Part shown: in pieces, positions 42,027 through 50,200 of the stretch
Layout: each line of letters opens with the position of its first letter
How positions within the stretch are numbered: the first letter of the stretch is position 1
Origin: Streptomyces sp. WZ-12
GTDB lineage: Bacteria > Actinomycetota > Actinomycetes > Streptomycetales > Streptomycetaceae
DNA: 64,000 nt
NCBI RefSeq assembly: GCF_028898845.1
Contig: NZ_CP118574.1
Coordinates: 7,551,001-7,615,000 of the forward strand
Direction: 5' to 3'
Position numbers and translations under genes: made by a program
The notes under the pieces: model-generated
What the model was told of the DNA's origin: nothing
The model's database searches: none
Seen by the model: only the letters and a program-made list of their open reading frames with translations

Positions 42027-42359
42027 TCAGGAGAAACTAAACCAACAGACCTTCAGGAAATCGGAGCGGTTTGGATGTCGTTTCATTCTTTCGGAAACCC
42101 TCCGAAGTGATTCATCCTTGGCTGTATCCCAGGGAATGAAACCTTCGTCTGGGTGTGAGCTCATATCCCCCAGGGTGACCCCATGGTCGAGCATGTCCGA
42201 GATTAGTCGGAGGGTCACATCCATCACCACTTCGAAAGATGCCCCGTTGCCAGCTAGTCCTTCCACCGAGTCCCAAACTGGATGAAAGTTCAGGAGGGTC
42301 ATCCTGGCGTAGTCGACCAGGTATTCGACTTCTTCGGTGTATTCTTCAGCGTTTTCCAT
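42027..42359 (-). CDS. Putative immunity protein E
   Basis: A small acidic soluble protein of 110 residues (MENAEEYTEEVEYLVDYARMTLL at the start, HPDEGFIPWDTAKDESLRRV later). It is lower in GC than the core genes. It starts 6 bases after the stop of the toxin-tail remnant E; a GTG at 42368 overlapping that stop is an alternative start. The layout, small size and acidity are those of immunity genes in polymorphic toxin systems. No family is recognised, so the assignment rests on context. The frame looks intact even though its toxin is broken. Confidence 0.7.
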   Translation of the reverse strand: MENAEEYTEEVEYLVDYARMTLLNFHPVWDSVEGLAGNGASFEVVMDVTLRLISDMLDHGVTLGDMSSHPDEGFIPWDTAKDESLRRVSERMKRHPNRSDFLKVCWFSFS

Positions 42360-42364
42360 GAATA

Positions 42365-42853
42365 TCACTCACTCCCCTCGCGGTCGACGTGGTAGCGATT
42401 GAAACCGTATTCTTTCTGCAGGGGCTTATTGAAGTCGATCGTCGGGTCCACCGTGCGCCCGGCCTCTTTCCCTGAGGAGCTAAACTTTCGGTAGTTGATT
42501 TTTCCGCCACCCTCAAGTGTCCAGGTCTCCACTGTACCCTTTCCTGGAACAGTAGAGACGGTATCCGGCGGGTCGAACTTTTACGAATTGCCTGCTGAAT
42601 CGTTTCGATCTGTTCTTTGCTGATCAGGAAAACGCCCTTCCGGTCTTCCCGTCCGAGGGGGTTTCCGTCCTTTAGGGTTACCTCGCCTGCTCGTCCGATT
42701 TTACCGAGTCGTGTGCCAGCGGTACGACTTCGACACCCGCTTCGGCTCCTTCGAGCACTTTGAGTTCGCCGACCCCGGGCACGATTGTCATCGCTATTGC
42801 GGCCCTTGCTCCGACGCAGCCGCCGACGGCGGGGTCCTTGATGCATGCCTTGC
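42365..42853 (-). pseudogene. Toxin-cassette remnant E (pretoxin segment plus C-terminal tail)
   Basis: The 5' part reads KACIKDPAVGGCVGARAAIAMT then IVPGVGELK, nearly the same as the pretoxin segment of the large toxin at 47239-50787. The frame then changes. RLGKIGRAGEVTLKDGNPLG and FLISKEQIETIQQAI are in a second frame. After a base lost in the A-run of CGTAAAAG, the tail resumes in a third frame with KFDPPDTVSTVPGKGTVETW, GGGKINYRKFSSSGKEAG and YGFNRYHVDREGSE before the stop. It is a headless, frameshifted alternative toxin end directly upstream of its immunity-type gene. The family of the tail is not identified. Confidence 0.75.
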
Positions 42854-42975
42854 ATGGTCAGCGATGACGCAGACAAATCACTGCCGATACCCGTACAGCA
42901 AACCGAATTTACCGCATCAAACTGGAACTACGCCGAGGCTGTGATCAGATCCCTGTCCGGGAAACCCGAGGCTCA

Positions 42976-43012
42976 CACTGAGGCTCCCAGCCGATGGCTC
43001 GGAGCCTCAGTG
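42976..43012 (-). terminator. Hairpin after immunity gene D
   Basis: Perfect 12-bp arms CACTGAGGCTCC (42976-42987) and GGAGCCTCAGTG (43001-43012) with a 13-base loop, about 110 bases after the stop of the DUF6188-type gene. Confidence 0.7.
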
Positions 43013-43123
43013 GTCCTGAATCGTCACGGTGTGGACGGTCAGACAGTCCAGTTGTGGGTCTCCACCCGCTTCAGGGCACCGCTAAAAGTCGTCAGGTGGT
43101 TGCCTGGGGTCCCGGAGTGGAGA

Positions 43124-43504
43124 TCACTCGCTGCTCCACAGTGCAAACTCGCCGCCGGGCATGCATGTTACGCGTTCTCCCTTCGGACCGACGGTACCCC
43201 AGGCCTCGTAGTCGGGGTCTGCGGCCACGGTCAGCGCGCTGCCGTCGTCGAATACCACGGTCAGTTCCCCGTCCGGCGCCGCCGTGGCTGAGCTGATGGT
43301 GGTTTGATTCATGCCTACCAGATGAATGGCGGCCTCGCCGGGGGATTCTGGATGGAATGAGATGAGGGATCCTTCGGGCGTGGTGAAGGATGCCTCGGTC
43401 TCGACGCGTAGTTCGTAGCTATCGCTGGTGAGCACGACGAGGGGCGTGTCGAAGCAGACACGGGCTACTGATTGGCCCTGAAGGTTGAGGTCCATTCTTA
43501 CCAT
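43124..43504 (-). CDS. DUF6188-type protein, putative immunity protein D
   Basis: A 126-residue soluble protein resembling the DUF6188 family: LQGQSVARVCFDTPLVVLTSD near the start and LTVVFDDGSALTVAADPDYEAWGTVGP at the end, with a final MPGGEFALWSS. The ATG at 43504 overlaps the stop codon of toxin tail C (the TGG-TAA), or ATG 43495 after AGGATGG may be used. Such overlap is typical of toxin/immunity pairs, so it is the likely immunity partner of tail C, which an IS element now interrupts. The gene itself is intact. Confidence 0.72.
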   Translation of the reverse strand: MVRMDLNLQGQSVARVCFDTPLVVLTSDSYELRVETEASFTTPEGSLISFHPESPGEAAIHLVGMNQTTISSATAAPDGELTVVFDDGSALTVAADPDYEAWGTVGPKGERVTCMPGGEFALWSSE

Positions 43505-43598
43505 CCTGCCGTGAGCGGATAGGTGCCATCGGGGTCACGGGGATATGTGTTTCGGAGTTGGGTCCTGGCTTGCCGTTGAGGCCGATCGGCTGGCCGTT
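43498..43598 (-). pseudogene. Toxin tail C, 3' fragment
   Basis: The minus strand reads NGQPIGLNGKPGPNSETHIP, then after one missing C the frame gives RDPDGTYPLTAGW and a stop. This is the end of the tail whose 5' part lies on the far side of the IS element (46373-46545). It overlaps the start of the DUF6188-type immunity gene. Confidence 0.8.
43594..43598. repeat. Target-site duplication, left copy
   Basis: CCGTT, repeated directly at 46373-46377 on the other side of the IS element. Confidence 0.85.
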
Positions 43599-43702
43599 TG
43601 TCCACGGACATCGGCCCGTCTGGGTGAGCGGTCAGTTCGGGTCTTGCTGGGCGGACAGCTCATCTCCCGTCGCGGTATGACTTTTCGTCCCTCGGTTGGC
43701 GG

Positions 43703-44545
43703 TCAGTTGGCGGTGATGAGAGGTTGGACTCCCTGGCCGGTGGTGGCCTGGGTGAGGCGGAGTGAGGAGCCTTCGGTCAGCACGATGTGAGCGTGGTGCA
43801 GGAGGCGATCGACAGCGGCGGTGGCCAGTGTCTTGGGCATGATCGAATCGAATCCTGAGGGATGAAGGTTCGAGGTCACGATGACCGAACGGCGTTCGTA
43901 GGCGGCGTCGATGACGCGGTAGAAGGCTTCGGCGGCGGCCTGGCCGCAGGGCAGCATGCCAATGTCATCCACGACGATCAGATCACATCGGGTGATCTTC
44001 GCGACGGCCTTGGAGACGGTGTTGTCGACGACGGCCCGGCCGAGGTGGGCGGTGAGGGATTCGAGGGTGAACCAGGCGACTTTCATCCCTTCGTCGATGG
44101 CCTTGTTGGCGAGTGCTTCGGCCAGGTGGCTTTTGCCCGTGCCGCTGGGGCCGGCGGCCGCCAAGTTCTCCGCCCGGCCGATCCACTCCAGCGTCATCAA
44201 CGCGTGCTGGGTTGGGACGGGGATGGAGGAGATGTCCTCCTTCCACGACTCGAAGGTCTTGCCCGAGGGGAGTTGAGCCTGCTTGCGGTGGTTGCGTCTG
44301 GTGGCCGCGTCGCGGCCCTTGATCTCTTCCTCCAGCAGGATGCGGACCACTTCAGCGGGGTCCCACCGTTGTGATCTCGCGGTCGCGAGGACTTCGGGGG
44401 CGGCCCTGCGGAGGTAGGGAAAACGCATGCGCCGAAGGACGGACTCCAGCTCGGGCGGGATCGGCGGGGCCGTCGGCGGCGGGGGAAGCGGTGTCGGGGG
44501 CGTCTGGGTGACGACCTCGACGGGATCCATCACGGGGGCTGTCAT
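43703..44545 (-). CDS. istB: IS21-family ATP-binding helper protein
   Basis: A 280-residue DnaC-like AAA+ ATPase that assists the IstA transposase in target choice. Walker A is AAGPSGTGKSHL, Walker B LIVVDDIGMLP; SVIVTSNLHPSGFDSIM carries sensor 1, and DRLLHHAHIVLTEG is the conserved family end. The N-terminal 40 residues are Pro/Thr-rich, longer than usual. It lies 75 bases after istA on the same strand. Full length and free of frameshifts. Confidence 0.93.
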   Translation of the reverse strand: MTAPVMDPVEVVTQTPPTPLPPPPTAPPIPPELESVLRRMRFPYLRRAAPEVLATARSQRWDPAEVVRILLEEEIKGRDAATRRNHRKQAQLPSGKTFESWKEDISSIPVPTQHALMTLEWIGRAENLAAAGPSGTGKSHLAEALANKAIDEGMKVAWFTLESLTAHLGRAVVDNTVSKAVAKITRCDLIVVDDIGMLPCGQAAAEAFYRVIDAAYERRSVIVTSNLHPSGFDSIMPKTLATAAVDRLLHHAHIVLTEGSSLRLTQATTGQGVQPLITAN

Positions 44546-44620
44546 GTCAACTTCCTTTCCATGGTGCCGGGTTGGGAGGGTCCCCGTTCCCGGGCCGCAA
44601 AGCGGCCCGGGAACGGAAGA

Positions 44621-46189
44621 TCAGGCGGGTTTGACGCGGCCGAAGTCGGCCCAGGCGGAGGTGCCGGGTTGGACGGAGTGGGCCTCATCGGCGACGACCA
44701 GGTCGGCGGGGCGGGAACCGTGGCGGCGGTGTTGGACGATGGACATGAGGTCCTCTTCGGCGAACCGTCCGGCGGTCGCCGCGAGCCCGAGGGCGATGTC
44801 GACCTCGCCGACACCGACCAGAGCGGCCAGTTCGACGGCGGCGGCCATCTTGACCCGCATCCTGCTGGTGCCGGCCGCGGCGGCTTCGATCAGCCACGAC
44901 TTGGCCCCCGGGCCGAGGTCGAGGAATGCTTTCTCCGCGTCCGTGCTGGGCTTGGGTTTGGGCTGGCGGGGACCACCGTCCATGTCCTGGGGGTGGTTGG
45001 GGTAGTGGGTCAGGTCGATCACCGGCCGTCCGGGCAGGGAGAGTTGGTGCCGGGCGACTTCCACCAAGCCGGCGGGGCCGTGCATCCACTCGGGCCGGTG
45101 GGCAAGGCGGGACAGGTCGACGACGATGACCAACTCGTCGCCGTCGGCACGAACCCAGGCTTCGGAACCGACCAGGCCCGGCGGGGTCGAGTAGCGGACC
45201 GATCCGAAGCGGACCGTCTGGTCCTTGAGGACCTGCCTCGACTCGCCCAACGCGAGGGTGTGGGGGGCCTCGGGCAACGGATGAAGCCGCTTCTTTTCGA
45301 TGTCGAGCATGGCCGCCGGCGTCTTGCCGGTCTCGCGGTGGATGCGCTGGTTGACCTGCTGGCAGAACACCGCGCAGGCCCCGCGGAGTTCGGTGAAACT
45401 GTCGTACTCGCCCAGCAGATTGGCATCAGTGGGCACCAGGTCGGCCTTCGCGATGCGGACCGTGGCCTCCGAACCGCCCTTGGATTCCGGATCGAAGGGG
45501 ACGCATGTGTGCACTTGCACGCCGTAGTGGCGGCCCGTGCCCACCACCTGAGGGTGGCGGACGGCGACACCGGCGACGCGGTCGATGGTGACGGTCTTCT
45601 CGTTGTCGGTCAGCGCATAGGTCGGGACCCCACCGAACTGCCGCAGCATGGAGTCGATGCACGAGATCAGCGTGCCCAGCGACCGGTCCCAGGCCGGGAC
45701 CACCACCCGGTAACGGGACCACGCCAACCACGCGCAGAACAACAGCGTTTGGCGGGGCTCGCCACCGCCTGGGCCAGGCACTTTCGGTCCCCAACCCCAG
45801 TCGAATTGGCACCAGAGCGCAGGTTCAGCGATCCATGGGCGATACGTTCTGCGGTGGCCGGCCTTCCACCGTTCCTTCGCCTTCGCCACCGCCCGGCGGG
45901 TCGTGCGCTCATCACCGGTGAAACCCAGTAGTTGCAGGCGTTCGTGGAGCTTGTCGGCACGGACCTTGCCCTGCGAACGTTCGACCCACTCCTCGATCTT
46001 CGGCATGAACGGGTCGATCAGCTTCGGGCGGACGATCGGTCCGTCGACGGGCATCCCCCTGTCCCTCATCCGTGCGTACCGGCGCACGGTCTTGGGATCA
46101 ACCCCCGCCAGCTGAGCCGCCGAGTACACGCACTCGGTGGCATCCAACGCCTCGAAGATCTCCATCACTTCCCTGGCATTCTTCTTCAC
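44621..46189 (-). CDS. istA: IS21-family transposase
   Basis: A 522-residue DDE transposase. The N-terminal HTH is at residues 1-50 (CVYSAAQLAGVDPKTVRRYARMRDRG). The catalytic core has Asp in WCQFDWGWG, Asp in YALTDNEKTV and Glu in FDPESKGGSEATVRIAK, and a C-terminal beta-barrel region follows (VRFGSVRYSTPPGLVG). Length is normal for IstA. It starts at ATG 46189, inside the right inverted repeats of the element. Confidence 0.93.
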   Translation of the reverse strand: MKKNAREVMEIFEALDATECVYSAAQLAGVDPKTVRRYARMRDRGMPVDGPIVRPKLIDPFMPKIEEWVERSQGKVRADKLHERLQLLGFTGDERTTRRAVAKAKERWKAGHRRTYRPWIAEPALWCQFDWGWGPKVPGPGGGEPRQTLLFCAWLAWSRYRVVVPAWDRSLGTLISCIDSMLRQFGGVPTYALTDNEKTVTIDRVAGVAVRHPQVVGTGRHYGVQVHTCVPFDPESKGGSEATVRIAKADLVPTDANLLGEYDSFTELRGACAVFCQQVNQRIHRETGKTPAAMLDIEKKRLHPLPEAPHTLALGESRQVLKDQTVRFGSVRYSTPPGLVGSEAWVRADGDELVIVVDLSRLAHRPEWMHGPAGLVEVARHQLSLPGRPVIDLTHYPNHPQDMDGGPRQPKPKPSTDAEKAFLDLGPGAKSWLIEAAAAGTSRMRVKMAAAVELAALVGVGEVDIALGLAATAGRFAEEDLMSIVQHRRHGSRPADLVVADEAHSVQPGTSAWADFGRVKPA

Positions 46190-46372
46190 GATCCCTCCGG
46201 GAGGAGTCGCTCATATGTGATCGGGCAATCACGAGCAAACCCCCGGAGGGATTCATCTGTTCGGAATGGATGTTCGGACTGCCTCGAATAGCCCAATCAC
46301 CAGGGAGATGAGCTGTCCGCCAGCCAAGACCCGGAATGACCGTCTACCTGGATCTTGCGCTGTCCGCTGTCA

Positions 46373-46377
46373 CCGTT
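46373..46377. repeat. Target-site duplication, right copy
   Basis: CCGTT, the partner of 43594-43598. Confidence 0.85.
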
Positions 46378-46545
46378 CTTGTTGTAGAAGCGTACATATC
46401 CGTTCGGGTACCTGGCGGTCGGGCTCATCACCGCGTCATGTCGGCATTTCCAGCAGCCCCAGGGGCCTGCCACACACTGCCCTTGCCGTTGTCGGCAACC
46501 CGCGCTTTCCAGCCGTCCCCAAGGGGGCAGGTCGATGGCTGGCGC
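46373..46545 (-). pseudogene. Toxin tail C, 5' fragment
   Basis: The minus strand reads LGDGWKARVADNGKGSVWQ and PGAAGNADMTR, then after one missing G the frame continues VMSPTARYPNGYVRFYNKNG up to the IS border. Removing the IS and one CCGTT copy joins this to NGQPIGLNGKPG of the 3' fragment in frame. I recall this GWxARVADNGKG...YPNGYVRFYN type of end from actinobacterial polymorphic toxins; the activity is unknown. No head or pretoxin segment is present. Confidence 0.8.
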
Positions 46546-46564
46546 CTGTCCTTGCGCTTCACAG

Positions 46565-46807
46565 TCAGAATGAATTGAGCGGGTTCCCATGATCTGTGGA
46601 GGCGTGATGATATCGATTGCCTGTACCAGCATCCCGGTGACCGGGGGCGACCTTCAGCTCGACCTCTCCGCCATTAGTCCCAGAGATCCTGAGATAGAGC
46701 GGTCTGTTGTCCGGCCAGGGTTCCCAGGTGACATCCATTGGGATCCAATCATGCCTCTCCAGGGCCACCCCTGTGCAGTCCACTGCATCCATTACCGCAA
46801 TCCGCAT
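46565..46807 (-). CDS. Orphan immunity-like protein B
   Basis: An 80-residue frame starting MRIAVMDAVDCTGVALERHD and continuing MDVTWEPWPDNRPLYLRISG and TNGGEVELKVAPG. GGGAG lies 6 bases before the ATG at 46807, so translation is plausible. After VAPG the residues (HRDAGTGNRYHHASTDHG) look out of frame, while another frame reads GMLVQAIDIITPPQIMGTR, so a frameshift may have cut the protein short. It lies between the terminator of cassette A and tail C. No family recognised; immunity is inferred from position. Confidence 0.5.
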   Translation of the reverse strand: MRIAVMDAVDCTGVALERHDWIPMDVTWEPWPDNRPLYLRISGTNGGEVELKVAPGHRDAGTGNRYHHASTDHGNPLNSF

Positions 46808-46853
46808 GATTGTCTCCCGTCATCACTTCAGTTGCCGTGACATAGCGCAGGCA

Positions 46854-46885
46854 GGCCCGCCGGCGCGGTGTGCGTCCGGCGGGCC
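46854..46885 (-). terminator. Hairpin after immunity gene A
   Basis: Perfect 10-bp arms GGCCCGCCGG (46854-46863) and CCGGCGGGCC (46876-46885) with a 12-base loop, 37 bases after the stop of immunity gene A. Confidence 0.7.
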
Positions 46886-46921
46886 AGAAGCCGTTTGCCT
46901 CATCTAGGCAGCGCTGCTCCG

Positions 46922-47236
46922 TTACTGGACCCGGCGGAGAGACATTTCATGGTCTCCATTGGCGACCATATCGCGTACCGCCGCGAACATTTCACGGACT
47001 CCTGGGCGTCGGGTCAAGACCAAGTCGGGACACGAAAAGTACGCGCCGCCGAGGCATTCGCCGGTGGTCACCCACCTGTCCATGATGCGACCCAGTTCAG
47101 GGTACGTCAGGAAGGTAGCAGACCATCTTTCCCTGTTGGGGAGGGTGATCCACCCATCTGCATTTTCAACCTCGTCCGGGCTACCCCCTCCCAATTCCAC
47201 CTGAAGGATCAAGCCATCTTCACTGATCTCGTGCAT
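46922..47236 (-). CDS. Putative immunity protein A, partner of the ALF-repeat toxin
   Basis: A 104-residue acidic protein (MHEISEDGLILQVELGGGSP, then DGWITLPNRERWSATFLTY and YFSCPDLVLTRRPGVREMF). Its ATG at 47236 lies 2 bases after the toxin stop, with the ribosome site inside the toxin's last codons, so the two are translationally coupled. Low GC compared with the core. Size, acidity and position fit an immunity protein; no family is recognised. Confidence 0.75.
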   Translation of the reverse strand: MHEISEDGLILQVELGGGSPDEVENADGWITLPNRERWSATFLTYPELGRIMDRWVTTGECLGGAYFSCPDLVLTRRPGVREMFAAVRDMVANGDHEMSLRRVQ

Positions 47237-47238
47237 CG

Positions 47239-50200
47239 CTACTTTCCGTAGATTTCCTTGAGGCGACTGATTACCTTAGGCTCATTTGATTTGTCAGCTT
47301 TTGCCACAATCTGCATCCCGTCACTGGTGTTCCGAAAGAAAACGCGGCCACCGTTACGCCCTCGAAGGTAGGAGACGTCTGTGCCGGCGAGAGATTTGTT
47401 TCCGAGCCCGGGATTTGCGTTCCCTCCCAAGAACTGTGCGACCAGGTCATCCATTTCCTTCTGAATTCTCTGATTCTTTCCGGCTGCTTCTGCCGCCTTC
47501 ACGAGGTACGAGTCATTGTGAATGACGGAAGTCACAGCTTCAAGCTTCCCGATGCGCGAGGCCTTTGCCACAGCTGCGACGCCTTCGCCGATTCCTTCGG
47601 CTGCTTTGAGTTCGCCGACCCCGGGCACGATTGTCATCGCCATCGCTGCTCCCGCGCCGACGCAGCCGCCGACGGTGGGGTCCTTGATGCATGCCTTGAG
47701 GTCGTCCAGGCCGGTAGCTGCCCAGACGAACGCGACGAGTCTGGGGTCGGGTTCCCACTGCTTGAGGTCGATGTGCTCCGGGTCGTAGGCGCAGGGCGGG
47801 AGGCTATCGCGGTTGATGGGTATGTAGCAGGGCTTTTTCTGCTTCTGCTCCTGCTGCTTCTTACGCCATTCTTCGGCCTGCCGCCTGGCTTCGGCTTCTT
47901 CTGCCTCGCGCTTGGTCAGCACCTCTTGCCAGGCCTGGGAGGCCAGGGTCTTGGCTTCCGTGGCACTCTTGCCGGCCGCCAGGGCGGAGGCTTGGGCTTC
48001 GTCTGCGGATTCCTGGGCGGAAATCGCCGAGCTGCGGGCGTAGTTGGCGGAGAATTCGGCCTGGGCGGCGGATTCGGCGGCGTCGTTGGCGGCCTGGTCG
48101 GCGCGGTCGGCGGCGTTGCGTGCGGTGGTGGCGGACTTGGCGGCCTGGGCGGCGGACTTCTCTGCCTTGGTGGCGGACTTGTCGGCGTCGCTGGCGTAAC
48201 CCTGGGCCTTGGCTGCGTTCTCCTGGGCTTGGGCTGCGGCGTTCCGGGCTTCCTGGGCCGCCTTGTTGGCGTCGGCGGCGGCCTGGGCGGCCAGCCAGCG
48301 GTTCTTCTGGGCCTCGGCCGCCACCCCGTCGGCCTCGTTGATCAGGCGCTGGACCTGGGCGATGTGGGTGTTGGCGAGCTGGTCCTTTCGGTCGGCCATG
48401 TACTGGCCGACCTGGATGAAGGTGTGCAGCTTGTCGGCGGGGCCGGCCAAGGCGATGGTGGCGGCGGCCTTGACTTCCGGGTCGCCGTCGTTGACCAGGC
48501 TGGAGGCGAGGACGCGTTCGTCGGTGTTGCGCGCCTTGTACTGGCCGATGGTGATGAAGTTGGCCAGTGCCTTGGGGTCGGTGCTCTTGAGGGCGGCGGT
48601 GGCGGCTTCCTTTACGCCTGGTCCGCCGTCGTTGTAGATCTGCGAGACGCGCACCCGGTAGTCGATGCGGCCGGCGGTGAACTGGCCGGTGGTGTAGAAG
48701 TCTCGGATCTGTTGGTCGGTGCCCTTGAGCGCGTCCTGGGCGGCGGTGCGCACGGACTGGAACGGGCTCTGCGTGGACAGCTGGAAGACCTGGTTGCGGA
48801 TCTCGTCCTGCATGGCCTTGTTCCAGCCGGTGCGCAGGTAGTCCAGGACGTCCTGGTCGGTGCCGGACAGGGCGTGGGCGGCGGCTTCCTCTTCCCAGGG
48901 GCCACGGCTCTTCATGGCCCGCATCGCCAGGTCACGGCCCTTGGTCGCGAGCACCTTCAGGTCCGCGCCGGGCTTGGCGGTCTCGGCGGCGAGGGTGGCG
49001 GCGGTGTCGTCCAGGCCGCGGTCGTCGACCACGGCGGCCGCGGCCTTGGAGGTGAACTGGTCGGCCTGTGCCTTTTGGGACCTGGCGGCTTCGATGGCCG
49101 CGTTGGTGCGGGTGGTGAGGTCTTCCGCCTCGCTCTCCCGGGCGATGGTGAAGACCTTCTTGGCGGTGGCGACCGCGGCGGTGGCTGTGTCGGCGGCTTC
49201 CTTCGCTGCGGCGGCCTGCTTGGTGGCCTCCGCGGCCGCGGCGGTGGCTTCGCCCGCGTGCTTGGCCGCCTCCTCGGCGGCGGTGGCGGCCTTGTCCGCG
49301 TGGTCGGCGGCGCTGTTGGCCGCATTACGCGCCTCGAAGGCGGCATCGGCGGACTTCTGCGCCAACACGGCGGCCGCATTGGCGGCCCGGTCGGCCTCGT
49401 TGGCGTGCCGGCGCGCCTCGGCGGCGGCGGCCTGTGCCTCGTCGGAGTGTACGCCGGCCGCGTTCGCGGCCCGGTTGGCCTCGTCGGCGGCATCGGCCGC
49501 GTCCTTGGCATCCCCCACGGCGTCCTTGGCCCCCAGGACAGCCTTGCGGGCGGCGAGGGAGGCCTTGCCGGCCTGCTCTGTGGCCAGGATCGAGGTGCGC
49601 ACCATGGCGGCGGCGGACCGGGCGTTCTTGGCCGCGTCCCTGGCTGCGCCGGCCTGGCTGGCGTCCTGCCCGGCGGCGATGGCCGCATCGTAGGCCTTGG
49701 TGGCGGCCTCGGCGGCGACGTTGGCGGCGCTGGCGGTCTGGGCGGCAGCCAGGGCAGCGACCCGGGCGGCGCGCTGGGCGGCGTTGGCGGAACCGATTGC
49801 TGTCTGAGCGGCCTCGGCGGCGGCCCGGGCGGCCTCGGCGGCCTGCTTGGCCTTGACAGCGGCCGTCTGTGAGTTGTCCTTGGCCGCCTCGGTCTCCTTG
49901 GCCGCGGTCTGCGCGGCCTCCTTGGCGAGTTTGGCGGCCGCATTCGCCTTGGCGGAGGCCTCCTCGGCCTTCCGGGTTGCCTGCTCGGCCTGCTGGCCGG
50001 ACTTCTTGGCCTGCTCGTTGAGTTGGGCGATGGTGGCGTGTTCCTGGTCGCGGTTGCGGGCCACGAACTGGCCGACCTCAATGAACTCGGTGATGTCGGC
50101 CGGGGTGCCCTTGAGCGCGAGCTGTCCGGCGGCCTTCACGTTCGGACCGCCGTCATTGATGAGCTGTGAAACCAGGACCCGGTCGTCCGTCTCCTGAGCC

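Larger units (their letters stand above)
43599..46372 (-). mobile_element. IS21-family insertion sequence, 2774 bp
   Basis: The element starts with TG (43599) and ends with CA (46372), with terminal inverted repeats TGTCCACGGACATCG and TGACAGCGGACAGCG (11 of 15 match). A further inner inverted repeat of at least 24 bp lies at 43645-43668 and 46303-46326 (CGGACAGCTCATCTCCC exact), as expected for the multiple transposase sites of IS21. It carries istA and istB on the minus strand and is flanked by a 5-bp duplication CCGTT. Both genes are intact, so it may be active. Confidence 0.92.

Noticed and set aside
42711..42944. Plus-strand frame over cassette E containing Cys and His
   Set aside because: It is antisense to the pretoxin copy, whose minus-strand reading matches the main toxin almost residue for residue.
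47518..49872. A 784-codon plus-strand frame, very Gly/Leu-rich
   Set aside because: It is the reverse reading of the Ala-rich coiled coil of the toxin; glycine and leucine runs follow from the alanine codons of the real gene.
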